64,000 nucleotides of DNA from Argopecten irradians (taxonomy: Eukaryota; Mollusca; Bivalvia; Pectinida; Pectinidae). The translations under genes and the position numbers were made by a program. The stretch covers positions 26,432,828 to 26,496,827 of the forward strand of contig NC_091141.1 in NCBI RefSeq assembly GCF_041381155.1, written 5' to 3'. This document shows positions 1-11,343 of this stretch, piece after piece. The stretch's first letter is position 1; each line of letters begins with the position of its first letter. A model generated the notes under the pieces. The model made no database searches. It was not told the DNA's origin and worked only from the letters and a program-made list of their open reading frames with translations.

Positions 1-1196
1 CTCAAAATACTAGCCGAGTGCTCTACCGACTGAGCTACCTGGTCCACCGATGATCGACCCAGTCCAATCCCGCTACACTCCTCCCTCCTTTCTCGAAGTC
101 TTCGCCCCCGAAGACATACGAGACCCTTCCAAACACCACCACCGTGGGTTATTTAGTTGGGCGCCAATTCTGTAATAGGAGAGGAGAAAATGTAGCGGCC
201 AGACCGGGATTCGAACCCGGGACCCTCAGAATACTAGCCGAGTGCTCTACCGACTGAGCTACCTGGTCACCGATGATCGACCCAGTCCAATCCCGCTACA
301 CTCCTCCCTCCTTTCTCGAAGTCTTCGCCCCCGAAGACATACGAGACCCTTCCAAACACCACCACCGTGGGTCATTTAGTTGGGCGCCAATTCTGTAATA
401 GGAGAGGAGAGAAAATGTAGCGGCCAGACCGGGATTCGAACCCGGGACCCTCAGAATACTAGCCCCTCTACCGACTGAGCTACCTGGTCACCGATGATCG
501 ACCCAGTCCAATCCCGCTACACTCCTCCCCCTTTCTCCCTTTCTCGAAGTCTTCGCCCCCGAAGACATACGAGACCCTTCCAAACACCACCACCGTGGGT
601 TATTTAGTTGGGCGCCAATTCTGTAATAGGAGAGGAGAAAATGTAGCGGCCAGACCGGGATTCGAACCCGGGACCCAGAATACTAGCCGAGTGCTCTATC
701 GACTGAGCTACCTGGTCACCGATGATCGACCCAGTCCAATCCCGCTACACTCCTCCCTCCTTTCTCGAAGTCTTCGCCCCCGAAGACATACGAGACCCTT
801 CCAAACACCACCACCGTGGGTTATTTAGTTGGGCGCCAATTCTGTAATAGGAGAGGAGAAAATGTAGCGGCCAGACCGGGATTCGAACCCGGGACCCTCA
901 GAATACTAGCCGAGTGCTCTACCGACTGAGCTACCTGGTCACCGATGATCGACCCAGTCCAATCCCGCTACACTCCTCCCTCCTTTCTCGAAGTCTTCGC
1001 CCCCGAAGACATACGAGACCCTTCCAAACACCACCACCGTGGGTTATTTAGTTGGGCGCCAATTCTGTAATAGGAGAGGAGAAAATGTAGCGGCCAGACC
1101 GGGATTCGAACCCGGGACCCTCAGAATACTAGCCGAGTGCTCTATCGACTGAGCTACCTGGTCACCGATGATCGACCCCAGTCCAATCCCGCTACA
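1..1196 (-). mobile_element. Tandem array of TRIM-like LTR mini-elements with tRNA-like LTRs
   Basis: A unit of about 223 bp is repeated. Read on the minus strand it alternates an LTR-like block of about 130 bp (TGTAGCGGG at one end, TTACA at the other) with about 93 bp of internal sequence. LTR blocks lie at 1-77 (cut by the window edge), 171-300, 394-521, 622-749, 843-972 and 1066-1196. Each internal block starts next to TTGGCGCCCAAC, like a primer-binding site, and ends in a purine run AAAGGAGGGAGGAG directly before the next LTR, like a polypurine tract. No block codes for protein. This is the layout of TRIM elements (terminal-repeat retrotransposons in miniature), here as a head-to-tail array. 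Copies are nearly identical, so expansion is recent. The array stops exactly at an LTR end at 1196. An alternative reading is a satellite derived from such an element. Confidence 0.7.
197..268 (-). tRNA. tRNA-Thr-like sequence inside the LTR (representative copy)
   Basis: On the minus strand this 72 nt stretch folds roughly as a tRNA: acceptor GACCAGG against TCTGGCC, D arm GCTC/GAGC, a TCGAAT-type T loop with CCGGG/CCCGG stem. The A box (TAGCTCAGTCGG) and B box (GGTTCGAATCC) match Pol III consensus, and TTTT follows within about 10 nt. The anticodon stem CTCGG/CTGAG leaves an 8 nt loop, CTAGTATT, instead of 7; read from the 5' side it holds AGT (Thr). Equivalent copies lie near 422-489, 648-717, 869-940 and 1092-1163. 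It probably works as a Pol III promoter or a tRNA-derived piece of the LTR rather than as a translating tRNA. Confidence 0.5.
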
Positions 1197-2412
1197 TAAT
1201 CATATGATTAAGCTTATCACCGTTTGAACAACTTAGCTCCGAAATTGTTTTTGTTTGTTTATGAACACTTTTATGGCCCGTTTCAAGAGTCTACGACAAC
1301 ATAAATTTTCATATCGTAGTATGTAAACAAGCACAGTGTTTTCTGTAAAAAAAAAAAAACACCGTTATTTTTCATTCAAGGAATTCGATAGAAAAAATAA
1401 TCGTGTGAATTAAAACCTTTTATTTAGATAAAAGATTTCACTGACACAAAGATATAATGTAGGTTTTCCCTCTTGACACAGTCAACGATTGATTTTGATT
1501 GCAAAAGTCCATATAATTTCACAGTTGGTCGGCAATTCCTTTTGCTTATATTTTATCATTAAGAGAAAGAGAAGAAATGGGCGTAAGTATGAGGTTCCGT
1601 AATGAATAAAAGAAATTATCATAAAATTCTTACAGTGATTTAGTTAGATTTTTTTTCTAGCTTCGTTATACATAAAAATCATGTTAACCGAGTTCTTAAT
1701 ACTAATTTGGGTATGTGGTAAAGATTATTACATTTTCATGCATCTCCATCAATTGGAATAGTGTTGGCCTTCAGTATTATACTAGATATGCATTACTCTA
1801 TCCTGTATTTGCATATTACAGAGTTATCTGCACTTTCGGGTAGGTATTGCTTGTGACGTCATGTGTTTGCGAGTATAACGTCATACTTTCCGGAGAAAAT
1901 GACGTGAATTGGGCTCACAAAATAATCGATACCTAACCGCAAGGGAGCTAACTCTATAATATGCAAAGAAGGAATAGTTGACACGGAATATTGTCAAGTG
2001 ACAATGTGTCTGTAACACCAAAAGACGTTCTATAAATAATTGCCCCTTCTGCCTCAAGGTGTGTTAATATCACTATAAAGCACTTTCTTGGATCAAATTG
2101 GGTCCTTGTCTGCTACTAGCTGTGTTATTATCCAAATTATACTCCCAATACCGTCACCTTAGATCAAGCTGTTTCAGCATTCGCTAATCAGGCTAATTTT
2201 TCATTTCCTAAAAGGATGTCGTTAATGCGATATCGTGTTGTGAACAAAATGGCTCGGATATGTCTTCAGCTCCAGTTACCATGGTGACGGCAAACTCACT
2301 ATGGAGGTACAATGAACACAACACGTGACACTATACCAGCCTCCTACAAAGTGTCACTGTCTGAAGGAGCGGACGCTATAATTTCGCCGTTAAACTGAAG
2401 TTGCCTTCATTT
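1197..2412. other. Intergenic, no supported feature
   Basis: AT-rich single-copy-looking sequence. No exon with plausible splice sites or recognisable protein was seen. Confidence 0.4.
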
Positions 2413-2422
2413 TTACAAGAAC

Positions 2423-3267
2423 AATGAGAATAATTCACGTACCACGTGATATCAGATAACCTTTGTGCGGAACTATTGTTTCTATTGGTATTGGAATGAC
2501 GTCAAAAGATGATATCCCGCGTTAACGTCTTTTCAGCGTGAAGATTACTTATCTATTATGGCCTGGTTGAGAGGGCAGTATTGCCTCATAGTATTTCCGT
2601 TTTCATGCCATCGGGACTAATTCAAGTACCACGTGATACCCGATAACGTTTGTGCGGGACTAGTATCTCCAGTGGTGATAGAACGTAACTCTTTGTTATC
2701 TTCCCGCTGAAATGACGTTATCCCGCGATAACGTCATTTGACGTCATTCCATCACCAATAGAAACATTAGTCCCGCACAAACGTTATCGGGTATCACGTG
2801 GTACGTGAATGAGTCCCATAGAAGCACGTCAAGCGATACCTCGCAACGCTATCTTCATTTCCACACCACGTTGTTTCATCAAAAGTACAACATATGAATT
2901 GTCGCAGAAATATGGGATTCTATAAAAACGGGATACAGTTTCATGAAAATTAAAAGTAGATCAATATAGAACACCGATGAACTGTCTTCTGTAGAAAAGC
3001 AACATTTGCTTCCATCCACGCACACAGCAGCCTGTCCGCCATCTTGACGTCTTGGTCGAATCTGAACGTTATAATGACGTCATGTAATGGTGACGTCACA
3101 ATACATTCACGTTCAATTTCGCGCCACTTCAATAGTGCCCGCTTGCCCGGGCACTATTGCAAATAGTACCCATGTACTTAAAGTAGTTATACGTTCCATC
3201 ACCACTGGATATACTGGTCCCGCACAAACGTTATCGGGTATTACATGGTACGTGAATTAGTCCCATT
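2423..3267. mobile_element. Cluster of palindromic MITEs (GGGACTAATTCACGTACCAC termini)
   Basis: The clearest copy is 2613-2818. Its left end, starting GGGACTAATTCAAGTACC, is the inverted repeat of its right end for about 70 bp, including ACCCGATAACGTTTGTGCGG. A second palindrome of GAAATGACGTTATCCCGCG type sits at its centre (2709-2739). A related left half lies at about 2423-2520, and a related right half at about 3190-3267, so an older copy appears to have been split by newer material. A small GC hairpin (GTGCCCG/CGGGCAC) lies at about 3135-3155. No coding capacity. These look like non-autonomous DNA transposons with long terminal inverted repeats; no target duplication was resolved. Confidence 0.65.
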
Positions 3268-5784
3268 TATCATAGATTGCTATTCCGTGTTGGCATATTG
3301 CAAAGATATCTCTCTTGTGAGTAGTTATCCATATTGACATCATTACTTTGTGAACGAGTCTCACGTGATTTTCTATGAAAAGTATGACGTTACGCTCACA
3401 AACACATAACGTAGTAAACATGTGGGGACAGGACGTCACAATTAATACCTACTCGTATGGGTAGATTATAGCCCTTTAACGTGTTAATACAGGACTCTTA
3501 TTCCCAGTAAGGCGTGATCAGCACGACAGAATGTTTTCTTCGTTCGACACAACATTTTTTTTTCGTTTTCACAATGCTACAGGGATTGGTGATTTATAGC
3601 TTTAGTTGCAAAATTCGTGTCTTCTAACCAAAAACAACTTATATCCTTATATCCTTTTTTATCATCCCTAGTTAAACAACAAAAATCTCGTCTGTTATCA
3701 CTGACAGTTATCCTCAGTGCAGGCCCAACAAAAGTGTTAATGAACAGAATTAGAAATGTTAACTATCATAACTAATGCTCGACATGTATTCATCAGATAA
3801 GAGAACTGAGATTTGGTATAATTCTGATGACACGAGAAGAGAAGAAACTATGTAATATCCTTCGCATTCAGATTTAAGTTTTATCGGTCTGGTTTCTCCC
3901 CTCCCGCCCTTCTACCCCCCAGACAGGAATTAGTATCAATCCAGTAAAACTAACATAAACAGTGTGTTAGGAAATAAACAATGAAAAACGCTAGAAAGAA
4001 ATTGCTGTCTACAATGTTCAAATAGGTAAACACTATATACTTCCCTTCAACATTTTATCAACTGCAATATGCAATAACCTTACTTTTGGAGAAAAACTTG
4101 AAGCAACCTGAACGACGAAAAAGCTTTAGTTCTGTACGAAAATTTCGTATTTATTTTATTGTGTGTCATTTCCGCCTAAGCTCTCTGGTAATTTCCAGAA
4201 AACCAAAACGAATGCAAAACATAAAGACACAAAACCTATCACTATACCTTAACAAAAAGGCGTGAACCGTACAGACATCATTTGGTCTTGATCTGTTTTG
4301 TTCACACAGAGAATTGTCCTCCTTCCTTATATTGTAAATGCAACGACCAGCGTGATATGAAAGCTGTGGATTTATTTGGCGTCTTATCTTACGTGGGGAC
4401 GTTTAGATCTGATATTGCTTAGAACACCAGAAACCGATCAATGCTGCACTGACTAAAATAAAGGTACCGCTGCTAGCAAATCCCGTATTTAATGTTCTAG
4501 ACATCTGCATACAAATGACATTGTTTTGCATATTTTTTATAGTTTGTCTTGTTAAATTGATGGAAATTTAATAAAATGAGAACTGTTAGTAAATGTAAGT
4601 TAATAATACCCCCGTTACCCCTTATTTGGGCAACAGAATATCCATCCTTTATTTTTCAATTGTACATTTATCAGTTTTTGAAGCATATTTTATGTTACAT
4701 GAATTGATCAAATTTGAACGAAATTGATCAAAACTTACACTACATTATTGCACAAAACAAGCTATATTTAACACGACTAAATTCAAGAATATATTTTTTA
4801 CATTCTTATCCTGAATAATTGATGTTATCATTGTGTTTCCCTAGCCGTATAGTAATGGAACACGGTGAAATTGGCTTTTACTCATTGAGGATTCAAGTTG
4901 TCAATTTCCGCCTTACATGAAGATGTCCCTACAGTGCCCTATCTGGCACCTTGTCTGATGATATCGACATATTTACGTGACCGTCAAACAGCATTAGATG
5001 AATTAGCCTGGTATATACTAACAAAGCGACATCAATTTCGTGTACATCACGCTCATGATACCAAAAGCCGATGAAATCTATCTGAGAAGCTACAGAATAT
5101 TGAAAGAAGTGACATGCCTGTTAGATTAGATCCACCTACTGTATTTTATTTGTTTGGACACATGGTATGATGTCCTTTATGTTATAAACATCCTATATCC
5201 TATATCTAGCTTATATTTTGAACCTCATCTAGAAAAAGTAAGATATATCCTTCAAAGGGAAGGAGAAATACTATTTCGTTTGTTGATAATTGTTGTTTAT
5301 GTGTTGTTTTATACCGTAATTATTTGACTGTGGCTGTTAGCGGCACATGGATGGCTTCAACACTTGATAGGATTTTCTACCCCATCCGACAGAGATATTT
5401 GCACTTCCGGTGAGGGTAAGATTTCTCTGTCTTACACCGGGCAAGATAGCCTGTGCACGCGTAGAACATATTCGCGTGATAAATCTGAAGTTGTAAAACG
5501 TCATATACAAATAAACATTCACCTGTGCAGTCCAATCGGACAATCAATATCGCATTCGATCTCGACCTCGTGCTTCACGCGCGGAATTTCACCTATAATC
5601 TTCACATATTTTCGTTGATGTTTACCCGGTAAAAAGACGTATTTAACTGGTTTTCATGATTATTAGTATGTATTTCTATGACTTTGAATATTTCAAAATG
5701 ATTCAGTTTCTTGTTTGTCACAGTGTTACAAAATTAACAAAGTTTTTGATGAAGTAAAGTTGATTTATTGATTATTCTTAGTTT
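3268..5784. other. Intergenic, one short open stretch of unknown meaning
   Basis: Mostly AT-rich and featureless. From 4889 to 5071 one plus-strand frame stays open for 61 codons with a varied composition (it includes DVPTVPYLAPCLM and RQTALDELAWYILTKR). It has no start codon at its head and no clear splice sites. It could be a decayed coding remnant or chance. Overlapping short frames on both strands at 5337-5618 look like chance. Confidence 0.3.
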
Positions 5785-7905
5785 CAATAGGGGAAATAGA
5801 GCTAAATCCTTTAAATCGCTACTAGTCAGAGTTCTGCATGGATTGGAAACCAAATTTGGCCACAAACATCCTTGGGGGAGGGGAACAGAACTTGTATAAA
5901 TTTTGGCTCGACCCCCCAGGGGCAGGAGGGGCGGGGGGCCCAATAGGGGATATAGAGGGGATTGCTACTAGAGAGTTTGGGCATGGATTGTAATCAAAAT
6001 CAGCCACAAACATTTGGGGGAAGGGGACAGAACTTGTATAAATTTTTGGCTTGAATCCCCCAGGGGCAGGAGGGGCGGGGCCCAATAGGGGAAATAGAGG
6101 TAAATCCTTTTAAATCGCTACTTGTCGTAGAGTTCTGATGAAATGTAACCAAATTTGGCCACAAACATCCTTGGGGGAAGGGGAACAGAACTTGTATAAA
6201 TAAATTTTGGCTCTGCCCCCCGGGGGCAGAGGGGCGGGGCCCAATAGGGGAAATAGAGGTAAATCCTTTGAAAAATCGCTACTTGTCGTAGAGTTCTGAA
6301 TGAAATGTAACCAAATTTGGCCACAAACATCCTTGGGGGAAGGGGAACAGAACTTGTATAAATTTTGGCTCTGATCCCCCAGGGGCAGGAGGGGCGGGGC
6401 CAATAGGGGAAAATAGAGGTAAATCCTTTAAATCGCTACTTGTCCTAGAGTTTGGCATAGAATGTAACCAAAATCAGCCACAAACATCCTTGGGGGAAGG
6501 GGAACAGTACTTGTATAAATTTTGGCTCTGATCCCCAGGGGCAGGAGGGCGGGGCCCAATAGGGGAAATAGAGGTAAATCCTTTAAATCGCTACTAGTCA
6601 TAGAGTTGTGAATGGAATGTACCCAAATTTGGCCACAAACATCCTTGGGGGAAGGGGAACACAACTTGTATAAATTTTGGCCTCTGACCCCCCGGGGGCA
6701 GGAGGGGCGGGGCCCAATAGGGAAATAGAGGTAAATCCTTTAAATCGCTACTTGTCGTAGAGTTCTGAATGAAATGTAACCAAATTTGGCCACAGACCAT
6801 CCTTGGGGGAAGGGAACAGATCTTGTATAAATTTTGGCTCTGATCCCCCCGGGGCAGGAGGGGCGGGGCCCCAATAGGGGAAATAGAGGTAAAACCTTTA
6901 AATCGCTACTTGTCCTAGAGTTTTGGCATGGAATGTAACCAAAATCAGCCACAAACATCCTTGGGGGAAGGGGAACAGTACTTGATACATAAAAACATTG
7001 TTGGCTCTGATCACCCCAGGGGCAGGAGAGGGGCCGCGGGTACCTCCAATAGGCCGGAATAATAATTAGAGGTAATTCCTTTTAAAAATCGCCTTATAGT
7101 CTTTCGAGTTGTGAATGGACATGTACCCCAAAATCATAACAGCCAACAAACATCATTGAGGGAAGGCAGGAATCATAATAGGTAAAAAAAAAAAAAATTA
7201 AATTTGGCAGTGACTCCCCGGGGCGCAGGGGGGCCAGGGGCACCACCATAGGGACGCCAATATTGATAGGAGGTAAATCCACTTTAAAACGCGTACTAGT
7301 CCATATGAATATGTTCTGCACGGCGATTGAGAATTCTCAAAGCTTGGCACTTAATCATCCCCTTGGGGGAAGGGGAACCAGATTACTTGTATTAAAGTTT
7401 TTGCTCCTGGCCACCGGCGGGCTGAGCAGGGGCGGAGCCTCTTAAGACGGAGGGGAAATACGAGAGTGTGAATCGCACCTTTTAATCCGCTTATATAGTC
7501 AACAGTAGATACGCATTGAGAAGGTTAACCACCAAAGCTTTTGGCCAGAGATATTCACATGGGCCAAAAGATAGATATAAGAAATATGAGTATGTATTAT
7601 CATCAATTTTTGGCTATGCGGCCCCACCGGGCCAAGGCAGGAAGGGGACGATATAGAGGCGTATTAAATGCTGAGGCCCGACATAACAGTTCTGGATAGC
7701 TGTCCATCCTGGCTGCTATCGTCAGTAAGTTCTGTCTTGGCATCACCCTGTAAACCAAATTAGGCCACCAATAACCTCCTTCGGGAGCCCGCCGAAGGGG
7801 AACAGACATCTTGTCGCGGAGAATTAGTTTAGGCTCTGGCCCCCCAGGTGGCAGACGGACGTGTGGGGCCCATCAATAGGGGTCAAAAGAGGTAAAATAA
7901 TTCCT
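5785..7905. repeat. 158 bp GC-skewed tandem repeat, about 12 copies
   Basis: Monomers of about 158-163 bp carry GGCCACAAACATCCTTGGGG, then ACTTGTATAAATTTTGGCTC, a CCCCAGGGGCAGGAGGGGCG block and AAATAGAGGTAAATCC. Landmark positions are about 5852, 6150, 6311, 6468, 6627, 6783 and 6945. From about 6985 to 7905 the copies become strongly disordered, with many small insertions. The short minus-strand reading frames here arise because the unit lacks stops in one frame. They are repetitive and are not genes. Confidence 0.85.
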
Positions 7906-8095
7906 ATAAATATTGCCTCTTAGTTTTTTTTTTAACATTTACTATGGCCCATACTCCATAACCCAGGGTGCGAGCGAGACAAGGCCCTACCTGGGGCCCA
8001 CTCTTGTTTTTTTTTAAAATTGCCGTTTTTTGTAGTTTTAAACCTTTTTCGGGACTTTACAGGGGCAGAAAAAGGATGATTCCCTACCTAGAGAG

Positions 8096-8210
8096 TAGGA
8101 CAGAGAGATAACTACCCTCGAAGGAGATTCACGACAGTCTAATCATCGGCAAGCCTCGGGTTAGAAAGTCGTGAATCTCCTCCGAGGGTAGTTATTTCTC
8201 TGTCATACCC
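8096..8210. mobile_element. Hairpin MITE with CCTCGGCAAGCCTCGGG-type centre
   Basis: The left arm (GACAGAGAGATAACTACCCT to ATTCACGAC) is the inverted repeat of the right arm (GTCGTGAATCTCC to TTTCTCTGTC). The loop holds CGGCAAGCCTCGGG. The same loop motif recurs at about 15515, 16548 and 61210, so this belongs to a dispersed family of palindromic elements. Confidence 0.6.
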
Positions 8211-8239
8211 TCAAGGTAAGAAAAATCCAATTAATCACA

Positions 8240-8500
8240 AAATTGGGGTGAGGAAAAGACAGCTTGCACGCACTAGGCAGTGACGTGACAATACATGCAA
8301 CCATTGTCGATGACGTCATTAAATTTGACGTATTGTGCCGTCCATGTGACGAGAGCGCTATGAATATATTTCTAAACAAATAAATGAATTTGCACCATTT
8401 TGCGTCAAAGTGTGGGAGACAAACTATCAAACACGGGTATGCCAGGGATATCCCAATCCTCGTGAAAGATTCTGACCGTCAACCCTCGGCAGGCCTGTGA
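8240..8500. mobile_element. Copy of a GATGACGTCAT-containing MITE family, probably partial
   Basis: This shares ordered blocks with 16230-16640 and with the split copy at 57360-61300: an ACGTGACAATACATGC-like block, GATGACGTCATTAAATTTGA, a GTGACG/GCGCTATGA region, then GGGATATCCCAATCCTCGTG and GAAAGATTCTGACCGTCAAC. No coding capacity. Confidence 0.55.
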
Positions 8501-8502
8501 AA

Positions 8503-8890
8503 AAGGATTTGTCAGTAATGTTATAGACCTATTTCTTCTTTCGATGATTTGTCAGTGATGTTATTTACACCATTTCTTTACTCGAGGATTTGTCAGTGAT
8601 GTTATTTACACCATTTCTTTACTCGAGGATTTGTCATTGATGTTATTTACACCATTTCTTTACTCGAGGATTTGTCAGTGATGTTATTTACACCATTTCT
8701 TTACTCGAGGATTTGTCAGTGATGTTATTTACACCATTTCTTTACTCGAGGATTTGTCAGTGATGTTATTTACACCATTTCTTTACTCGAGGATTTGTCA
8801 GTGATGTTATTTACACCATTTCTTTACTCGAGGATTTGTCAGTGATGTTATTTACATTATTTATTTACTCGAGGATTTGTCAGTAATTTT
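8503..8890. repeat. 41 bp tandem repeat, about 9 copies
   Basis: The unit reads GAGGATTTGTCAGTGATGTT followed by ATTTACACCATTTCTTTACTC. Central copies are identical; the first and last are degraded. Confidence 0.9.
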
Positions 8891-9547
8891 TTTTAACACT
8901 TTAGAGATATGTCTTCATTCTGCAGTATGATTTGTCACTTATGTTATGGACACCATGTACCTAATGTTTGATGCGCCGTCAGGATGTGTCGTTCTCCCGT
9001 CTGAGTCAGTGGTACAGACAGTGATCAGTTGATTCATCTCTCGGGTAATCTACGTATAATACTAAGGATGTCACACACGCATACATCTGTCTCGCTTTCC
9101 AAGAAAGACCTGTTAGTGATTCGTCCAGTGGGACGTTCGGGATATCAAAACGATATTCTACGTCTCTCAAGATTCTACAGTAGCATACATGTATCTGTTC
9201 CATCCCATGAAGACCCCGATATTGAGGATACTCTGACACGGTTTCTGTCTTTTTTTAACCAAGCAGTAACGATATAGACACAATACCGATGTACAATTGG
9301 AATTAAATTTTAATAAAGTTATCGAAAATCAGTTTTACTATTTAATATTTTACCATCAGATTTTATATTTCAGAACAAATAATATATTGTGCATTATTAA
9401 CATTTCTATACCTTGTATACCTCAATTGATATACAAACTAAGCTCAGTTTACTTACCAAACTATATGATTTTATCGCTGCGTTTTAACGCGGAACGCTTG
9501 GTGGCATTTGAAGTCTAAAGCTATGTAAGTTGCTCGAGGTTAATTAA

Positions 9548-9905
9548 AGATGCTCCACCGCCGACAGAGCATAAATGATATTCATTATTTGAACAATAAT
9601 TGGTGTTTTATCGTGTATATATATGTCTAATTAACACAAAAAAATAATATAAAATAATTTATTTTGCCTTTGGTGCATGCACAATCAGTACTTCATTCCA
9701 TATACGATATAGTGCCACGGATTTTTTTCGGGATGCAATTAATTATTTTTCATATTTTTAACTTGAAGTAAAATTAGAAGCTCAAACTTTTCAATGTTGG
9801 TAATGGTGTAAAGTACCTAACTTTTGTAACTGAAGAAAAATACTAAATCGTCTGCTCCTGTTTTTAATAGTGAAAAAAATACCATATGTCGGCGGTGGAG
9901 CATCT
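9548..9905 (+). mobile_element. TTAA-flanked MITE (AGATGCTCCACCGCCGACAG termini), full copy
   Basis: A 358 bp element begins AGATGCTCCACCGCCGACAG and ends with its inverted form, GTCGGCGGTGGAGCATCT. It is bounded by TTAA at 9544-9547 and 9906-9909. The TTAA duplication fits a piggyBac-type target, but the termini alone do not prove the superfamily. Relatives lie at about 16671-17008 and 34833-35167 (reverse), and a partial one at 50225-50362. The interior is AT-rich and non-coding. Confidence 0.8.
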
Positions 9906-9909
9906 TTAA

Positions 9910-11343
9910 CTTATTTGTAAATTCTACTTTGTATTTGTTTTCAGTTGACTTTAGACCGTTGTATATAAAACAAGATTTTGGTAATTACGGGAGGGATGCA
10001 AAATGAAGCTTTACCACTTGTCAGCTACTTTTAAAAGGTGATTGTGGATAATTATCTGGCAATATCCATCAACTCGAATCACGATAACTAACAGTAGAAT
10101 CACTATGTTGATGATTTCACTTTACTTTACGATCTTGGTCTCCAAACTAAACCAATGCTGTTCATTATGTCCGACCGAGTTGTTCCATAAATGGATATCA
10201 TCGATCCGGTTTATTGACCATGTGTGGACGTGCTAAGAGAGGGACATCGACATGTTGTGTTATCAACAACTATCCCTCTGTATCATGTGGCATTTTATAG
10301 AACAAATCTCGTAGATTTTTACATATCCGCCTCGCATCCATGACGGATTACGCACGGAACCACCACCCACTGCCTTCACTTCTATACCAGCTAGCACAAA
10401 CCATTTCGACAGGCCTATTACGAGCAATGTTTATCGAACACTAGCTGTTTGTCTATGAGAGAGCGAACAATTCGAAGTAGCACCAATTACATTTGCACAA
10501 TTATAGTTGTTAATCCCTCCAGCTTAATCAACGCCACCACCTGAGTTTTAATCTAGGTTTATACGGTTTACGGCCGGATCAGTCCGTTACCAGTCACGTC
10601 TATAGCTACGTGTCTGGGAAAGTCTTGTAAAAGAGACAAATTGTGCTTTTCGTAGAGTTTAAGTGCATATGCACTATAGCTAAACCCTATTCCATGGATA
10701 TAGTTCGATCATTTGTTGTATATTGTTCAATTAACTGTAGAAAATATTCACAATAGCGTTAAATAAGTCTATAACATATCCTATAGTTATTGCTGATTAA
10801 AGACATCAACGATTCTTTATCAAATCATGACTTTTTAAATTTTTCATAATTATGTAATTTATGACTTTTTGTTGATGAAATTATCGTTGAACCTTATTTA
10901 TTTATAACAGCAAATACATATTTACATTATATCTATTTTATAAAAGCGAATACAATTGCAGTAGAACCAAGTCACACAACTCATGGGTGTTGAATATGAA
11001 ATTTATCACACACTCGTCAGTGTTTTTAAGTTTCTGCAGACACTCGCTATAGCTCATGGCTTTTGTTAAAACTAATTAATTCGTGATTGAGAAATTCCAT
11101 ATTGGACAACCACTCGTTGTGTTATAGGGATTAAAATGAAAAGATGGCTAAATACTTTATGTAGCTATATCACAAAATAAAGTGTTCTCTCATCATAAAC
11201 CGCGTCGCAAAACTTCCCAATGCTTTTAAAGTTAAAGCTTTATCTATATAATTTTGATTTATGTTTCAGTCCATTTTTGAGTCACGCTATTTACTTAAAA
11301 AAAAACACCATTGATCAGTGATTACAGAATATTCAGTACTTAC
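9910..11343. other. No recognised exon; downstream side of the GPCR gene
   Basis: If the minus-strand GPCR continues, exons for transmembrane helices 4-7 should lie here or further left. I found none with convincing splice sites and helices. Short open frames at 10042-10236 and on the minus strand near 10300-10450 have no recognisable motif. Confidence 0.3.

Noticed and set aside
5337-5618. Overlapping frames of 68 and 84 codons
   Set aside because: Opposite strands, no recognised domain, no splice or start context.
5734-6958. Series of proline-rich minus-strand frames of 68-97 codons
   Set aside because: All are the same 158 bp repeat read in successive frames.
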